From Cymbomonas tetramitiformis (taxonomy: Eukaryota > Chlorophyta > Pyramimonadophyceae > Pyramimonadales > Pyramimonadaceae), in contig LGRX02030318.1 of NCBI GenBank assembly GCA_001247695.2, positions 1 through 64,000 on the forward strand: DNA of 64,000 nt. Reading direction: 5' to 3'. Under the pieces are notes generated by a model. That model searched no databases. It had not been told where the DNA came from and was given only the letters and a program-made list of their open reading frames with translations. This document shows positions 17,658 through 27,499 of this stretch, piece after piece. Position numbers and translations under genes: made by a program. Position 1 is the stretch's first letter. The number at the start of each line of letters is the position of its first letter.

Positions 17658-18919
17658 CTAGGAGTCACCCGCACCACTGGGGTGCGGGCGGATCACGTCC
17701 ATGAAGGACTCGATCATGCCGATGATCACCCGCACCTTGTCCTTGAGCCCAGGAAGAGGCTTGGTGAAGATATCAGCCAGGTTGAGTAAAGTGTTGATGT
17801 AAACAGGCACTAGGTACCCAGCACACACCCACCCCCGAAAGCAGTGAAAACGGATCAACACATGCTTAATCTTGGTGGATAGCATGACATTCCTCAGAAT
17901 GGAGGAGGCCGCCTGGTTGTCAATCATGACAGCCACCGGAAGCTCCAGCCTGGGAATAAAGGGTCCAGAGGTACCATACATGCCAGACCGCTGAGAGTGG
18001 TACTCCCGCGGACCGTCCTCGTAGCCCGTGCCATCATATGGTACCGGCACCGCGTGAGGCAGGGCATACAGGCTGCTGTCAGGAACAGGCTCAGCCTCCC
18101 GGTAGTGTAGGGGGGAGGCGGGGCCCATCTGACCATGACCCATAGCATGATTCTCGAAGAACGTGGCCGCCCTCTGCATCCAAGAAGTGTCAGCTGCAGG
18201 GAAGGCCGTAGACAGAGCCAGAGCAGACACACCCGGCTCCTGCTGCGTAATTCTGATAAAGCCGAACATCTCCACAATCATATGGATAGCAGACATGGCC
18301 CGCTGCCCAACCACAGAGGCGGCCACATACTCAGATCCAGTGGAGGACATCTCAGCATCAGTCTGGCGGGCACATACCCAATGAAGGACCATGCCGTTGA
18401 GGAATACAATGCCTCCCGAGTAGGAGAGGCACCCGTTGAGTTTGTCACGAGCATGGTCAGCATCCGAATACACCTGTATTGTGAGCACAGAAAGCGGTGC
18501 ACTGGGGTAAGCATAACGGATACGGTAGTGCCGTGTGAAGTATAGATACTGAGCCACTCTCTGAAGTGCCTCCCAGGCCTGAGCCGAGGGGCATGAGGAG
18601 AACTGTGCCAGATATATGACCGAGTAATACACATCTGGCCTGGTGCACCGTGCAATCCACAGCAGGGACCCAAGCAGTGAGAGATACGGGGTGACAAGGG
18701 TGAGATCAGGGTGCTCCGGCTTCTGGATAACGAGGTTCACATCCATCGGATTGTGAAAGGTTTTGGCCGGAAGCTTGAACTTGGACATGAGCTCCTTGAT
18801 CTGCCTGGTCTGGGACAGTGCAATGCCCCACCGATCATAGTCAACCGCAAGCTGTAGGACGGCTGTCATACGGCCAAGATTCTTGCTCTTGAATGCCGCC
18901 TGGAAAGCTGCCCAGAAAG
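17658..18919 (-). pseudogene. C-terminal RT and RNase H of the Copia polyprotein
   Basis: The minus-strand frame after the transposon insertion reads FKSKNLGRM, LSQTRQ and SLLGSLLWIARCTRPD, the usual Copia RT thumb/connection. Copia RNase H landmarks follow: SDADHARDKLNGCLSYSG, AEMSSTGSEYVA, IDNQAA, KHVLIRFHCF and DIFTKPLP. Coding upstream of 18919 comes from the inserted element, not the retrotransposon. The frame is intact here and ends at 17658. Confidence 0.88.
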
Positions 18920-20626
18920 GTAAACGATATTTGACACGAAGTGGGAACTGATTCCGCGCGATCGAGATGTCATCAGACCTGAGACAGGTCGTCATCGTCA
19001 TTTCGCCGGATCCGAGGTGCCATGCCACCGCTGCGAGGTGCACACGGTAAAGCTGCGAACGGAAGGTCAAAGGCAAAGGGGAAGGCAAAGGGTTTAAGAT
19101 TTAGCGGCAGTAGGAATAGTTTTCAGAAGCATATGAAAAGTATTCTAGTGCTTCTGAAAACTATTCCTACTTCTTCTATATCCTAAACCCTTTGCCTTGC
19201 CTTTTACTGCTGCACGCGACCGGCAAGCATCTTTGAAACTTCCGAGTTTCAAAGATGCGTTTTGTATTTTGGGTGCACCCTAAAATTACAAAACAGCCGA
19301 GCGCTTCCCGTTTGTGCGGGATATTCACATGTATTCCATGGCATATTTCATATGAAATATACACATAAGCACGAAGGCATCGGCCACGCATCTTTGAAAC
19401 TAACGAGTTTCAAAGATGCGTTTTTGGTCATTTGCCGAGCGCTTCCCGTTGGCGTGGGGTATCCAACGCTTGAATGTTGAATATTCAATATAATATGAGT
19501 TAGCATGCGAGGTTGCGAAGGCATCGGGACAGAATCTACGAAACTGTCCTATGCCTTTGCCTTTGGGTTTGGGTTCGAACGTACCCAAACCCAAAGATGC
19601 CAAACAGCCGAGGGCTTCCCGTGCGTCCTAGAGCACGAAACTTGGCACAAATACTGCCAAGATACATATCTTTAAGTTACCTGAAGCTCAAGGCTTCAAG
19701 TTACTTGTGCGCGAAACGCGCAATTTATTTCTAAGGCAGATGTTTTGGGTTTGGGTTCGAACGTGACACCCAAACCCAAAGATGCCAAACAGCCGAGGGC
19801 TTCCCGTGCGTCCTAGAGCACGAAACTTGGCACAAATACTGACAAGGTACATATCTTTAAGTTACTTGAAGCTCAAGGCTTCAAGTTACTTGTGCGCGAA
19901 ACGCGCAATTTGTTTCTAAGGCAGATGTTTTGGGTTTGGGTTCGAACCCAAACTCAAAGATGCCAAACAGCCGAGGGCTTCCCGTGCGTCCTAGAGCACG
20001 AAGCTTGGCACAAATACTGCCAAGGGATATATCTTTAAGTTACCTGAAGCTCAAGGCTTCAAGTTACTTGTGCGCGAAACGCGCAATTTGTTTCTAAGGC
20101 AGATGTTTTGGGTTCGAGTTTTGGTTCGAACCCAAACCCAAAGATGCCAAGCAGCCGAGGGTTTCCCCTGCGTGTGCATGCGTGTTAATTCATATGAAAT
20201 ATGCTATGGAATACATGTGAATATCCCGCACAAACGGGAAGCGCTCGGCTGTTTTGTAATTTTAGGGTGCACCCAAAATACAAAACGCATCTTTGAAACT
20301 CGGAAGTTTCAAAGATGCTTGCCGGTCGCGTGCAGCAGTAAAAGGAAAGTCAAAGGGTTTAGGATATAGAAGAAGTAGGAATAGTTTTCAGAAGCACTAG
20401 AATACTTTCCATATGCTTCTGAAAACTATTCCGACTGCCGCTAAATCTTAAACCCTTTGCCTTTCCCTTTGCCTTTGACCTTCCGTTCGCAGCTTTACCA
20501 TGTGCACCTCGCAGCGGTGGCACCTCGGATCCGGCGAAATGACGATGACGACCTGTCTCAGGTCTGATGACATCTCGATCGCGCGGAATCAGTTCCCACT
20601 TCGTGTCAAATATCGTTTACAGTACC
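18920..20626. mobile_element. Mutator-like non-autonomous DNA transposon with long inverted repeats
   Basis: This 1707-bp insertion splits the Copia RT. CCCAGAAAG at 18911-18919 is repeated at 20627-20635, a perfect 9-bp target duplication. The ends are long inverted repeats of about 450 bp (18920-19375 against 20177-20626) carrying TAAACGATATTTGACACG. Several small hairpins made of CATCTTTGAAACT and its complement lie inside the arms. The centre holds tandem repeats of about 180 bp and no transposase. A 9-bp duplication with long inverted repeats is typical of MULEs, so I infer mobilisation in trans. Confidence 0.85.
19604..20160 (+). repeat. Tandem repeat of about 180 bp inside the Mutator-like element
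   Basis: About three units begin CAGCCGAGGGCTTCCCGTGC (near 19604, 19789 and 19969, with a partial fourth near 20150). Each contains CTTGAAGCTCAAGGCTTCAAG and GTGCGCGAAACGCGCAAT palindromes and a GGGTTTGGGTTCGAAC block. The same unit forms a six-copy array at 52858-53880. Confidence 0.85.
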
Positions 20627-21125
20627 CCCAGAAAGCCTGGTGGAAGGCATCATCACATGTCAGCCCGAAGTCATCCACGTAGACAGCCACGAAGGCCACG
20701 AACACAGAGGTCACAATATAGTATAGGCACGGGTCATATGTGGACTGGGTGAAGTGCATTCCCTGATAGGTGAAGGACTTCATGAATTTGTTGGCCAGCT
20801 TCTGCCAGGAAGCACCAGCCGTCCGTAGCCCGTAGAGAGCATAGAGCAGCTTGGCATAGCCATATCTGCCCTTATACATATACCCAGAGGGGAACCGCAC
20901 ATATATAGGAACCTCCAGACGGGCATGAACAAAGGCCTGACTGACGTCAAAGTGATAGACCATAACCCCCATACCAGCAAAGATAATAGACAGGATGAAG
21001 AGAAGGCGGAAGGTGGGCAGGTCTGCTACCGTGCATGCGGTTTCAGCTTGGGTGTAGCCCCAGTGCCATGATTGTGGCAGCCACGGCCATCCGAGCTTTA
21101 TGACTTTGGACGGGCGGTAGACCAT
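20627..21125 (-). pseudogene. N-terminal reverse transcriptase of the Copia polyprotein
   Basis: The frame reads FDVSQAFVHARLEVPIYV, KLLYALYGLRTAGASW and AVYVDDFGLTCDDAFHQAFW, the fingers and palm of Copia RT with the YVDD catalytic motif. It is out of frame with the upstream integrase frame; a one-base indel near 21060 would explain this. It is cut at the 3' side by the Mutator-like insertion, so no functional RT can be made. Confidence 0.88.
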
Positions 21126-23562
21126 CCCGTGGCTTCCAGGGCTTATTCAGCACAAAGATGGTGCTGGTGGCGATCTCACCGTCGGGTAGCACCTCCACCG
21201 GCTCTATCTTACCCTGGTCAATCAGAGGCTGCACCTCCCCACCGGTAATAGCCTCCTCCCACTGAGCCCCATCAGGCATAGACAGTGCCTGGCGGTACCC
21301 ACCCGGCAGTGGCAGATCAGGAGCTGCAGTGTGGTACAGGCGCTCGGCGAGGTCAGCAGAGATATGACAGAAGCTGAGTGTGCCGCTGGCAGGCAATGTA
21401 CCGACCGTGTCCTCTGGTGGGACCACATAGTGCGGAAGGAGCCACTGGTCCTGCTCCGGGTGGTCGGAGAAGGGAAGGTGGCAAGCACTGTGGGTATCAG
21501 GGAACACCACCAGACTGGCACGGAGGTCCATGGCATAGGCACGTGGGGCAGTCACATCACCGTAGGCCATAGGCCGGAAGAGCACCCCATAGGACCTGGA
21601 CCGCCTCATGTCCGTGGACACAATGAGTGCCGGATACAGCGGATCACCGCGGGCCTCCTGAGCCTTAGCCAGAGTCCAGAGCGGGTAGTGTTGATTGACA
21701 CAGTCAATGACCCTGCGGCGGTCCAGCCAGTGGACCAAGTCAAACCAAGCAGTGCCCGCAGGGTCAGCCATGACATACTGCTGGGCGGTAGTCCAGAAAG
21801 TGTCTGCTGAACCAGTGTCAAGCAACTGCACGGTGGCATAGGTCTCACCGTCCCGGGTGTCATAATAGGCAGCCACGGAATGGACCGTCACCACCATGTC
21901 AGTGGTGTAGTCCTTCCACGGCTCCGGCCTGTCACTGGGCACGGGTGCGGAGTGCTGCTCGTCGGGAGCGGGGGCAGGGAACGATGACATCACCTGCCCG
22001 AACTCTGAGTAGTTTCTGATGAAGTCTGGCCGGCCCTCGGAAACAACCTTGTTCCTCTCCAGGTCCAGTACCTTGTAGGCCGAGGACCTGAGGCTGATGC
22101 CCACAAACCGCCCCTGCCAGGCCCGGGGGGTCCGCTTCTTGGAGACCCCCGGATGGCGGGCCCGCATCTGCTGAGCATCCATGGCCACAGTGCACAGGGT
22201 GCCGAATATCTCGATACGGGAATAGGTAAAGTGATAGCCCATAAGGTGATAGAATGGCACCACGGCGTCCCGCCCATGAGGCAGGATATCCCACAGCAGG
22301 CAGGCATGACTGTCTGCAAGAGGCCAGTAGGTGAGGTCCATACCGGCTGTCTCCAGGAGTGCACGGGAGACCGACGAGATCTTACCAATCACATATTCAG
22401 CCATGAAGTTCTGCCAGTGCAGGGTGGGTGACGACTGCAGGTGTTTGATGCCATGGTGTTTGTACAGAGCCTGTGCTGCAGGGTCACACAGCTCCGGGGC
22501 ACAATCAGTGCGGAGAACCAGGCCAGTGCAGGCAAAGCCGTGATGAACAACATCTGCCAGGAACTGAGCCAGGATGAAGCTGTATGCCGACTTCTCAGCA
22601 GAGAAGTAGCAAAGTGTAAACCTCACAGTGAACTCCACAAAGGTCCAGCGGTACCTCGACCCGTCATAGCCAATAGGCGTGATCGGGCCTGTAGCATCAG
22701 CCGCCCACATAGATCCAGGCTTCTGAGCCCTGTATCTGTCAGCCGGAGGGTGCTTCGGACTCGGCTGTACTGTCCGCATACGGGCACACACAGCACAGGC
22801 CTCAGCACAGGTCCTGTGAGCCAGCAGCTGCTCCCGGGTAACCGTAGTGCCAGGTCGGGCGATGTCAACACCAAGGTCCATGAGCTGAGCAAGCCTGAGA
22901 CCATGAGCATGAGCATATGCGGAATGGCACCACCTCTCAGGGGTGAACCTCATGGACGTGTACTGATCACGGTAGATGATAGCCACCGGGAACGGGGTAC
23001 CAGCAATGAAGACACGGTCCCCCCCGCCCTCCGAGCCAGCCGACTGAAGGGGCCGTCCAGCATAGGTGTGCTCACGACGGTAGCTGAATATGCCCTCCGT
23101 GCCAGCCGGATACACATGTAGCACCTCCCAGTGAATAAGGTGCTGCCTGAAGGTACTGAGGTGTGACTGGGGAATCAGGAAGAGGAATACCGTGTGCTCG
23201 GGGTCGGTTGCAAAGTCTCGGTTGGCCTTCTTGAGCATCCGCTCACAGGTGAGTCTGTCAAAAGGCGGGTTGCCATATATATAGGCACCGGCCCAGAGGT
23301 GACCCCAGCAGGAATCAGACAGTGAATACCTGACTGGGCAGGTCTGGTTGTTACCCACGCCGGGGGGGAGGTCGTCTCCGAAGAGGGAGATGTCAAAGTT
23401 GTGTTCCCCGGTCTTGGCCAGGGCAGCAGGCGAGCCCTTCAGGAAAGCCCACTTGGCATACTCTGAGCGTGCCCACATCCAGTCACAGATCTCACCGGTG
23501 CGGACACGTGAGACAGTCTGGGTGAGTGCACTGGCCGCCCCCTCCGAGGGACCTCCGCCCAC
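21043..23562 (-). pseudogene. Copia Pol segment: NPPF methyltransferase-like domain, integrase and start of RT
   Basis: Residues count from 23562. Residues 30-165 form a methyltransferase-like domain: FDISLFG (56-62), a Trp-containing linker, then YGNPPFD (96-102) and FLFLIP (126-131). An HHCC pre-integrase zinc site follows (HSAYAHAHG, then CAEACAVC, 213-260). The integrase core has Asp289, Asp353 and Glu389 with exact D-x35-E spacing. The linker leads to the RT start (EEAITGGEVQPLIDQGK, KPWKP). The frame is -1 to Gag-protease, overlapping it at 23439-23562. NPPF is motif IV of amino-group methyltransferases. DIRS-type elements are known to carry a Dam-like domain; finding one in a Copia order is unusual. 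Assignment rests on motifs only. Confidence 0.8.
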
Positions 23563-26500
23563 ATATAGTCTGTACCAGAGTCAATGATCCGATAGACACG
23601 GCCAGTAGGCAGGTGGGTGTAAGTGAGGGACACAAGGTCAGGGGACCCGAAGCCGAGGGAAAGCATAACCCGAGAAGACAGGAGAGTGCGGCAGCCGGCC
23701 TTATAGTGTGAGTTTGGGAGAACGAAGTGGTCGATGGCTCCGTCCTGGATACAGACCCCATACAGATGGAATGTCACAGTAGCATCCGTCCTGTGAGACC
23801 CAGCCGTGACCATGGTGAAGGCCACCGTACGGGTGTAGTCCACGTCGGTGCAGGCCGACAGGTCCCCGCACATGACACACGTGGCTCCAGAGTCACACAC
23901 GATGCCCCTGTCAACCCGGACGGGTGCAGGGACAGCACTGGCCAGAGAGCTGAATCCAGAAGCAGCCCACTCCTCGTCGGGCACATATAACGGAACTGAC
24001 TCTGCCCTGCCATAGACCAGAATACCAGTATAGCCAGCGGGTACCAGAGGGTAGACCACTGTAACTGACCCAAGCTGACCAGACAGTACACCAAGCTCCA
24101 CAGAAGCATACGTACCCACAGCATAACCAGAGACCAGACATAAGCCGGTATCACCGGTAGCCAGTCCATCAGCTGAGAAAAGCTGACCAGCAGAACGGCC
24201 GACGGACCCCCCTGCTGGCGGGGTAAGCTGACTGACTGACTGACTGACTGACTGCCTGACTGACTGCCGCAGACCCAGAGAGTACCCAAATAGCAGTGCC
24301 GAGGTACACAGGGCCAGGCTACAGATGACCAGAACAGCAGTCCAGACTGGTGAGGAGCGGCGAGAGGTACGGGGCTCACCCGCCGGAGGCTGGGTTGTTG
24401 AGGGCTGGGGCCCGCCCGCTGGTGACTGCCGGTTGACAAGGTGTCGCCAGGTGCGTACGGGAGTCCTGGCACCAACGGCAGGAAGACAAGCCGAGATAGC
24501 CAGACCCCAGGTGATAGCATGCCAAAGCATCAGAGCCCGTGGGTGCACCTCCAGCACAGCACCGGAGGCACCACCAGACTGCACCGCATCTGCCGTGCCA
24601 GAGAATGCCATAATGCATAGCAGACTCATGTACATGAAGTGACCCGTCCCATAGGGCCTGCGGCCCGGGCCACCCGGACCCCTGGGCCGGGGCTGCGGCG
24701 CCGTGCTCACCAGCTGCACAGCTCCAGGGAATTCGGTGTTGGTTGTTGTGATCTGCACGTCGGCTGCCGGCACCGCTGGCTGCTGTGGCTCAACACTGAA
24801 GTGCTGCAGAGACACTGCAGGCTCCGAAGGCTGGTGCACGGCAACATGGAGCTGAGTAGGTGTCATCTCACCGTCGGGGCAGTCCCCATCGTCAGGGTCC
24901 TGGTACGAGTTGAAGCGGCTGACAGCGTCGTAGTACTGCTCCTCCGAGCGGCCACATGAGTCCCAGATAGCCCACTCCGACTCAGTCCACGGCTCCTCAC
25001 TGTCAACGGCAGAGTGCGGCACAACGGCAGCCGCCTGGGCCGCGGGGAGGTCAAGCGGTGCCTCCCCGAGCTCCAACGAGTAAGAGTATAAGCATGACTC
25101 ATACACCTCCTCCTCCGGATCGAGGAAAGCCGCATCCAGCTCTGACAGGATGTCTGTAATAGGCGTGCCCTCGGGGTGGAACCCCGCCACATGCGCACTC
25201 TGCACCCCCCCAGGGCAATCACGGCGGAAGTGAGGGCCGCCACAGTCCCAACACTGGACCGCGTGGCGGCCCTGTGCATCTCGGGTCACCCGCAAGGCAG
25301 TCGGTGAACCACCGGACGCAGGCTGCCGCTGCCCCTGAGTCCGCGGTGGAGGGGCATGAGGGGAAGGGTGAGAGCCCTTCCTGTGCCCCTTCATGTTCTG
25401 CTGTCGATTCTCCCCGCCACGGGCCGGTCTGGCGCGGGGAGCTGCACCCCTGTCGCCCCCAGACCGGTGAGCACCCTGTCCGGATGCCTGCGGCTGAGCA
25501 TCCCGAGTCTGTGGCGGGTGTCTGGGCTCATCACGCCTGCGGCCACCAACGATGCGAGTCTGCGGGATGCCCGCACGGGCCAGAAGGGCGGCAGAAGGGG
25601 ACTCCCCAGAGAGAAGTGAGGCCGCCAACGCGGAGACCCCATCCTTTTTCTTCTTCTCCTTAAGCAGCTTCTTTTCCTCTGTTTTCTGTTGGTGAAAGGC
25701 TTTCACAGCCAACGTGAACTGCTGAATTCCGAGAGCCCGCTTCTCTCTGCCCTCGGCCGTCTTAGAACTCCACTCCTGCAGAAGATCCTTATAATACAGA
25801 GGGCACATGCGAAGGGTGAGGAGGTCCAAGGCGAACCCCACACCCCACACATCGTCAGGCTCTACACCAGGTCTGAGCTCGGACCGGACAGCGGTGTGGT
25901 GCTGCATGAAACCCTTAATATAGGGCTCGGGGTCAACATCCTCCAGCAGCTCAATCGCCGGAGCCGTCTCGAACAGGTAGCCATGGGAAACCCACGGCCT
26001 GCGTCGCCTGGCAACGGCCCGGCAGATGACGAGCCATGCACGGCGCCCATCATCCGGAGACACCGTAGCCGACTCCTCAATGAGCCGAAGGCATGATCCA
26101 CGCACCAATGACGTCAGGATGCGGTAGAGAATACGAGTGGCCTCAGGAAGAACAGTCGTGGCGAGGTCTGTCGGGTGGAATACCGTGGCAAACTGGAGAT
26201 TGAAGTCAGTTAGCTGGGTTTTTACCGCTTGAGTGAAGCGGTCCAAAGCAATTTCCCGAGGCACTTGGCCTTTGATCTTGTCGATGTCGAAAACCCACTC
26301 CGAGGCTTTGATGTGAGTGGGCCGGCACTGGTCACGAACTTGCTGGATGATGCTGGCTCGGTGACCAGGCTCGCGGAGAATAGTCTGGCAGTCCTTAAGG
26401 AACTCCCTGACAATCACAGCACCGCCTGTCTCATCACCCGCAAGTGGGCGATTCTTCACAGGTGTAGGGGGCACAGGCTCCTCAGGGCCGTCGCTGAAGG

Positions 26501-26573
26501 GAAGCGCCCTCCGCGTGTCGATCCCAGCCGGAACCGGAGTGGTGAATCCATCAGAAGGATCCACGGCAGCCAT
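23439..26573 (-). CDS. Gag-protease of the Copia element with three membrane segments (1044 aa)
   Basis: An ATG at 26573 starts MAAVDPSDG. Gag spans about residues 1-330. A basic Gly/Arg-rich stretch leads to a classic zinc knuckle CWDCGGPHFRRDC (about 440-453). Acidic linkers follow. Three strongly hydrophobic segments lie at about 645-665, 679-701 and 742-766. The aspartic protease carries CDSGA near 894. The SVRQSVSQSVSQ run comes from a GACT microsatellite (24231-24264). Membrane segments between Gag and protease are not part of the usual Copia plan. The frame is intact, but the downstream Pol needs a -1 shift near 23.5 kb, either programmed or mutational. Confidence 0.85.
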   Translation of the reverse strand: MAAVDPSDGFTTPVPAGIDTRRALPFSDGPEEPVPPTPVKNRPLAGDETGGAVIVREFLKDCQTILREPGHRASIIQQVRDQCRPTHIKASEWVFDIDKIKGQVPREIALDRFTQAVKTQLTDFNLQFATVFHPTDLATTVLPEATRILYRILTSLVRGSCLRLIEESATVSPDDGRRAWLVICRAVARRRRPWVSHGYLFETAPAIELLEDVDPEPYIKGFMQHHTAVRSELRPGVEPDDVWGVGFALDLLTLRMCPLYYKDLLQEWSSKTAEGREKRALGIQQFTLAVKAFHQQKTEEKKLLKEKKKKDGVSALAASLLSGESPSAALLARAGIPQTRIVGGRRRDEPRHPPQTRDAQPQASGQGAHRSGGDRGAAPRARPARGGENRQQNMKGHRKGSHPSPHAPPPRTQGQRQPASGGSPTALRVTRDAQGRHAVQCWDCGGPHFRRDCPGGVQSAHVAGFHPEGTPITDILSELDAAFLDPEEEVYESCLYSYSLELGEAPLDLPAAQAAAVVPHSAVDSEEPWTESEWAIWDSCGRSEEQYYDAVSRFNSYQDPDDGDCPDGEMTPTQLHVAVHQPSEPAVSLQHFSVEPQQPAVPAADVQITTTNTEFPGAVQLVSTAPQPRPRGPGGPGRRPYGTGHFMYMSLLCIMAFSGTADAVQSGGASGAVLEVHPRALMLWHAITWGLAISACLPAVGARTPVRTWRHLVNRQSPAGGPQPSTTQPPAGEPRTSRRSSPVWTAVLVICSLALCTSALLFGYSLGLRQSVRQSVSQSVSQLTPPAGGSVGRSAGQLFSADGLATGDTGLCLVSGYAVGTYASVELGVLSGQLGSVTVVYPLVPAGYTGILVYGRAESVPLYVPDEEWAASGFSSLASAVPAPVRVDRGIVCDSGATCVMCGDLSACTDVDYTRTVAFTMVTAGSHRTDATVTFHLYGVCIQDGAIDHFVLPNSHYKAGCRTLLSSRVMLSLGFGSPDLVSLTYTHLPTGRVYRIIDSGTDYMWAEVPRRGRPVHSPRLSHVSAPVRSVTGCGHAQSMPSGLS

Positions 26574-27243
26574 GGCAACCGTAAGCGAAGCACCGAAGGG
26601 ATGAAACCCTAACGATAAGGGTGAGCCCCCCTCAAGGAAGGGGCCAAATCCAAGATAAATTCAAAATCTGCTCCGATGCCCACGAAACTCGGTAACACGG
26701 CCGGTAATGGTGAAGTAAAAACACCCTCCAAAGGAAAATGTCTGAGCTCAAGTGGTCCGCAAGTTATAAGCGGTCAAAAACGGCCAAGTCGCCCGCAAGA
26801 TTTCAAGATCCGCTCAAAGTTCACAAACAAGCGGCAAGCGTGGCAAATTAAGGTAAAATGATACGGGTAAAGACGTATAGAGCAGTGAGGAAAAATGCGG
26901 AGCGGCGGGGGTGGGCGGAAAGTAGGAGAGTAGGGTCGAGGTCTCCGCGCTTGTCGATGTCCGAGGTCATGGCCTTTTTAACGTGTCGCGAACCACTCAG
27001 TACCAAACTCTGCGCAATGCTGCATACCATCGGGGGCCCCAGCGCTCTCTGACCCATCTTCTCCGTACTCTCCTCCGCCACACGTCGCGCTTACCTCTCC
27101 ATCCACGCAGTCAGTTGTGCCGCGAAAACGCGGCACCCCGCAACATTCTACCTACTCAGCCACGCTCGCCCCTCTACAGCTTTAGCCAGCCATTTAGTGG
27201 CTTTGAATCAAAACCACTTTAGGCAAGTGGTGGGCCTATAGCC

Positions 27244-27499
27244 TACTAGAATGTCCTAGTGACACAGTGAAAACGCTGAACGCCGTAGGGTTTGAGCGAG
27301 GCAATCGGGTATATCAAAAGATAGAAATGAATACACGACTCTCAGGCTATCTAAGCTCTGAGGCCGTCACTAGGCAATCATATCGTGTGTCACAGTCTAA
27401 GCTACCGAAGTCGAACTACTGAGTACAGGTAGGAAGTCACTGTACTGTCACTGTCACTGTCATACGTCATACGTGATACTGAACTACTGAATCTCAGCA
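27244..27499 (-). repeat. 5' LTR of the Copia element
   Basis: This 256-bp partner of 16858-17114 has TGCTG at its minus-strand start (27499) and TTCTAGTA at its end. The leader 26574-27243 holds no frame I can support; it contains AT-rich and GC-rich blocks upstream of the Gag ATG. Confidence 0.88.

Larger units (their letters stand above)
16858..27499 (-). mobile_element. Ty1/copia-type LTR retrotransposon (degraded) with an NPPF methyltransferase-like domain
   Basis: On the minus strand the order is Gag, protease, methyltransferase-like, integrase, RT, RNase H, which is the Copia (Pseudoviridae) order. The LTRs are at 27244-27499 (5') and 16858-17114 (3'). Frames shift near 23.5 kb and 21.06 kb. 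A 1.7-kb DNA transposon interrupts the RT at 18920-20626. Without it the element is about 8.9 kb, large for Copia. I found no target-site duplication (flanks TCCGC and AGTGG in plus orientation), so one edge may be rearranged. Confidence 0.9.

Noticed and set aside
18920..19088. Apparent N-terminus of the Copia RNase H frame
   Set aside because: It reads through the inverted arm of the Mutator-like insert; the same sequence appears inverted at 20450-20626.
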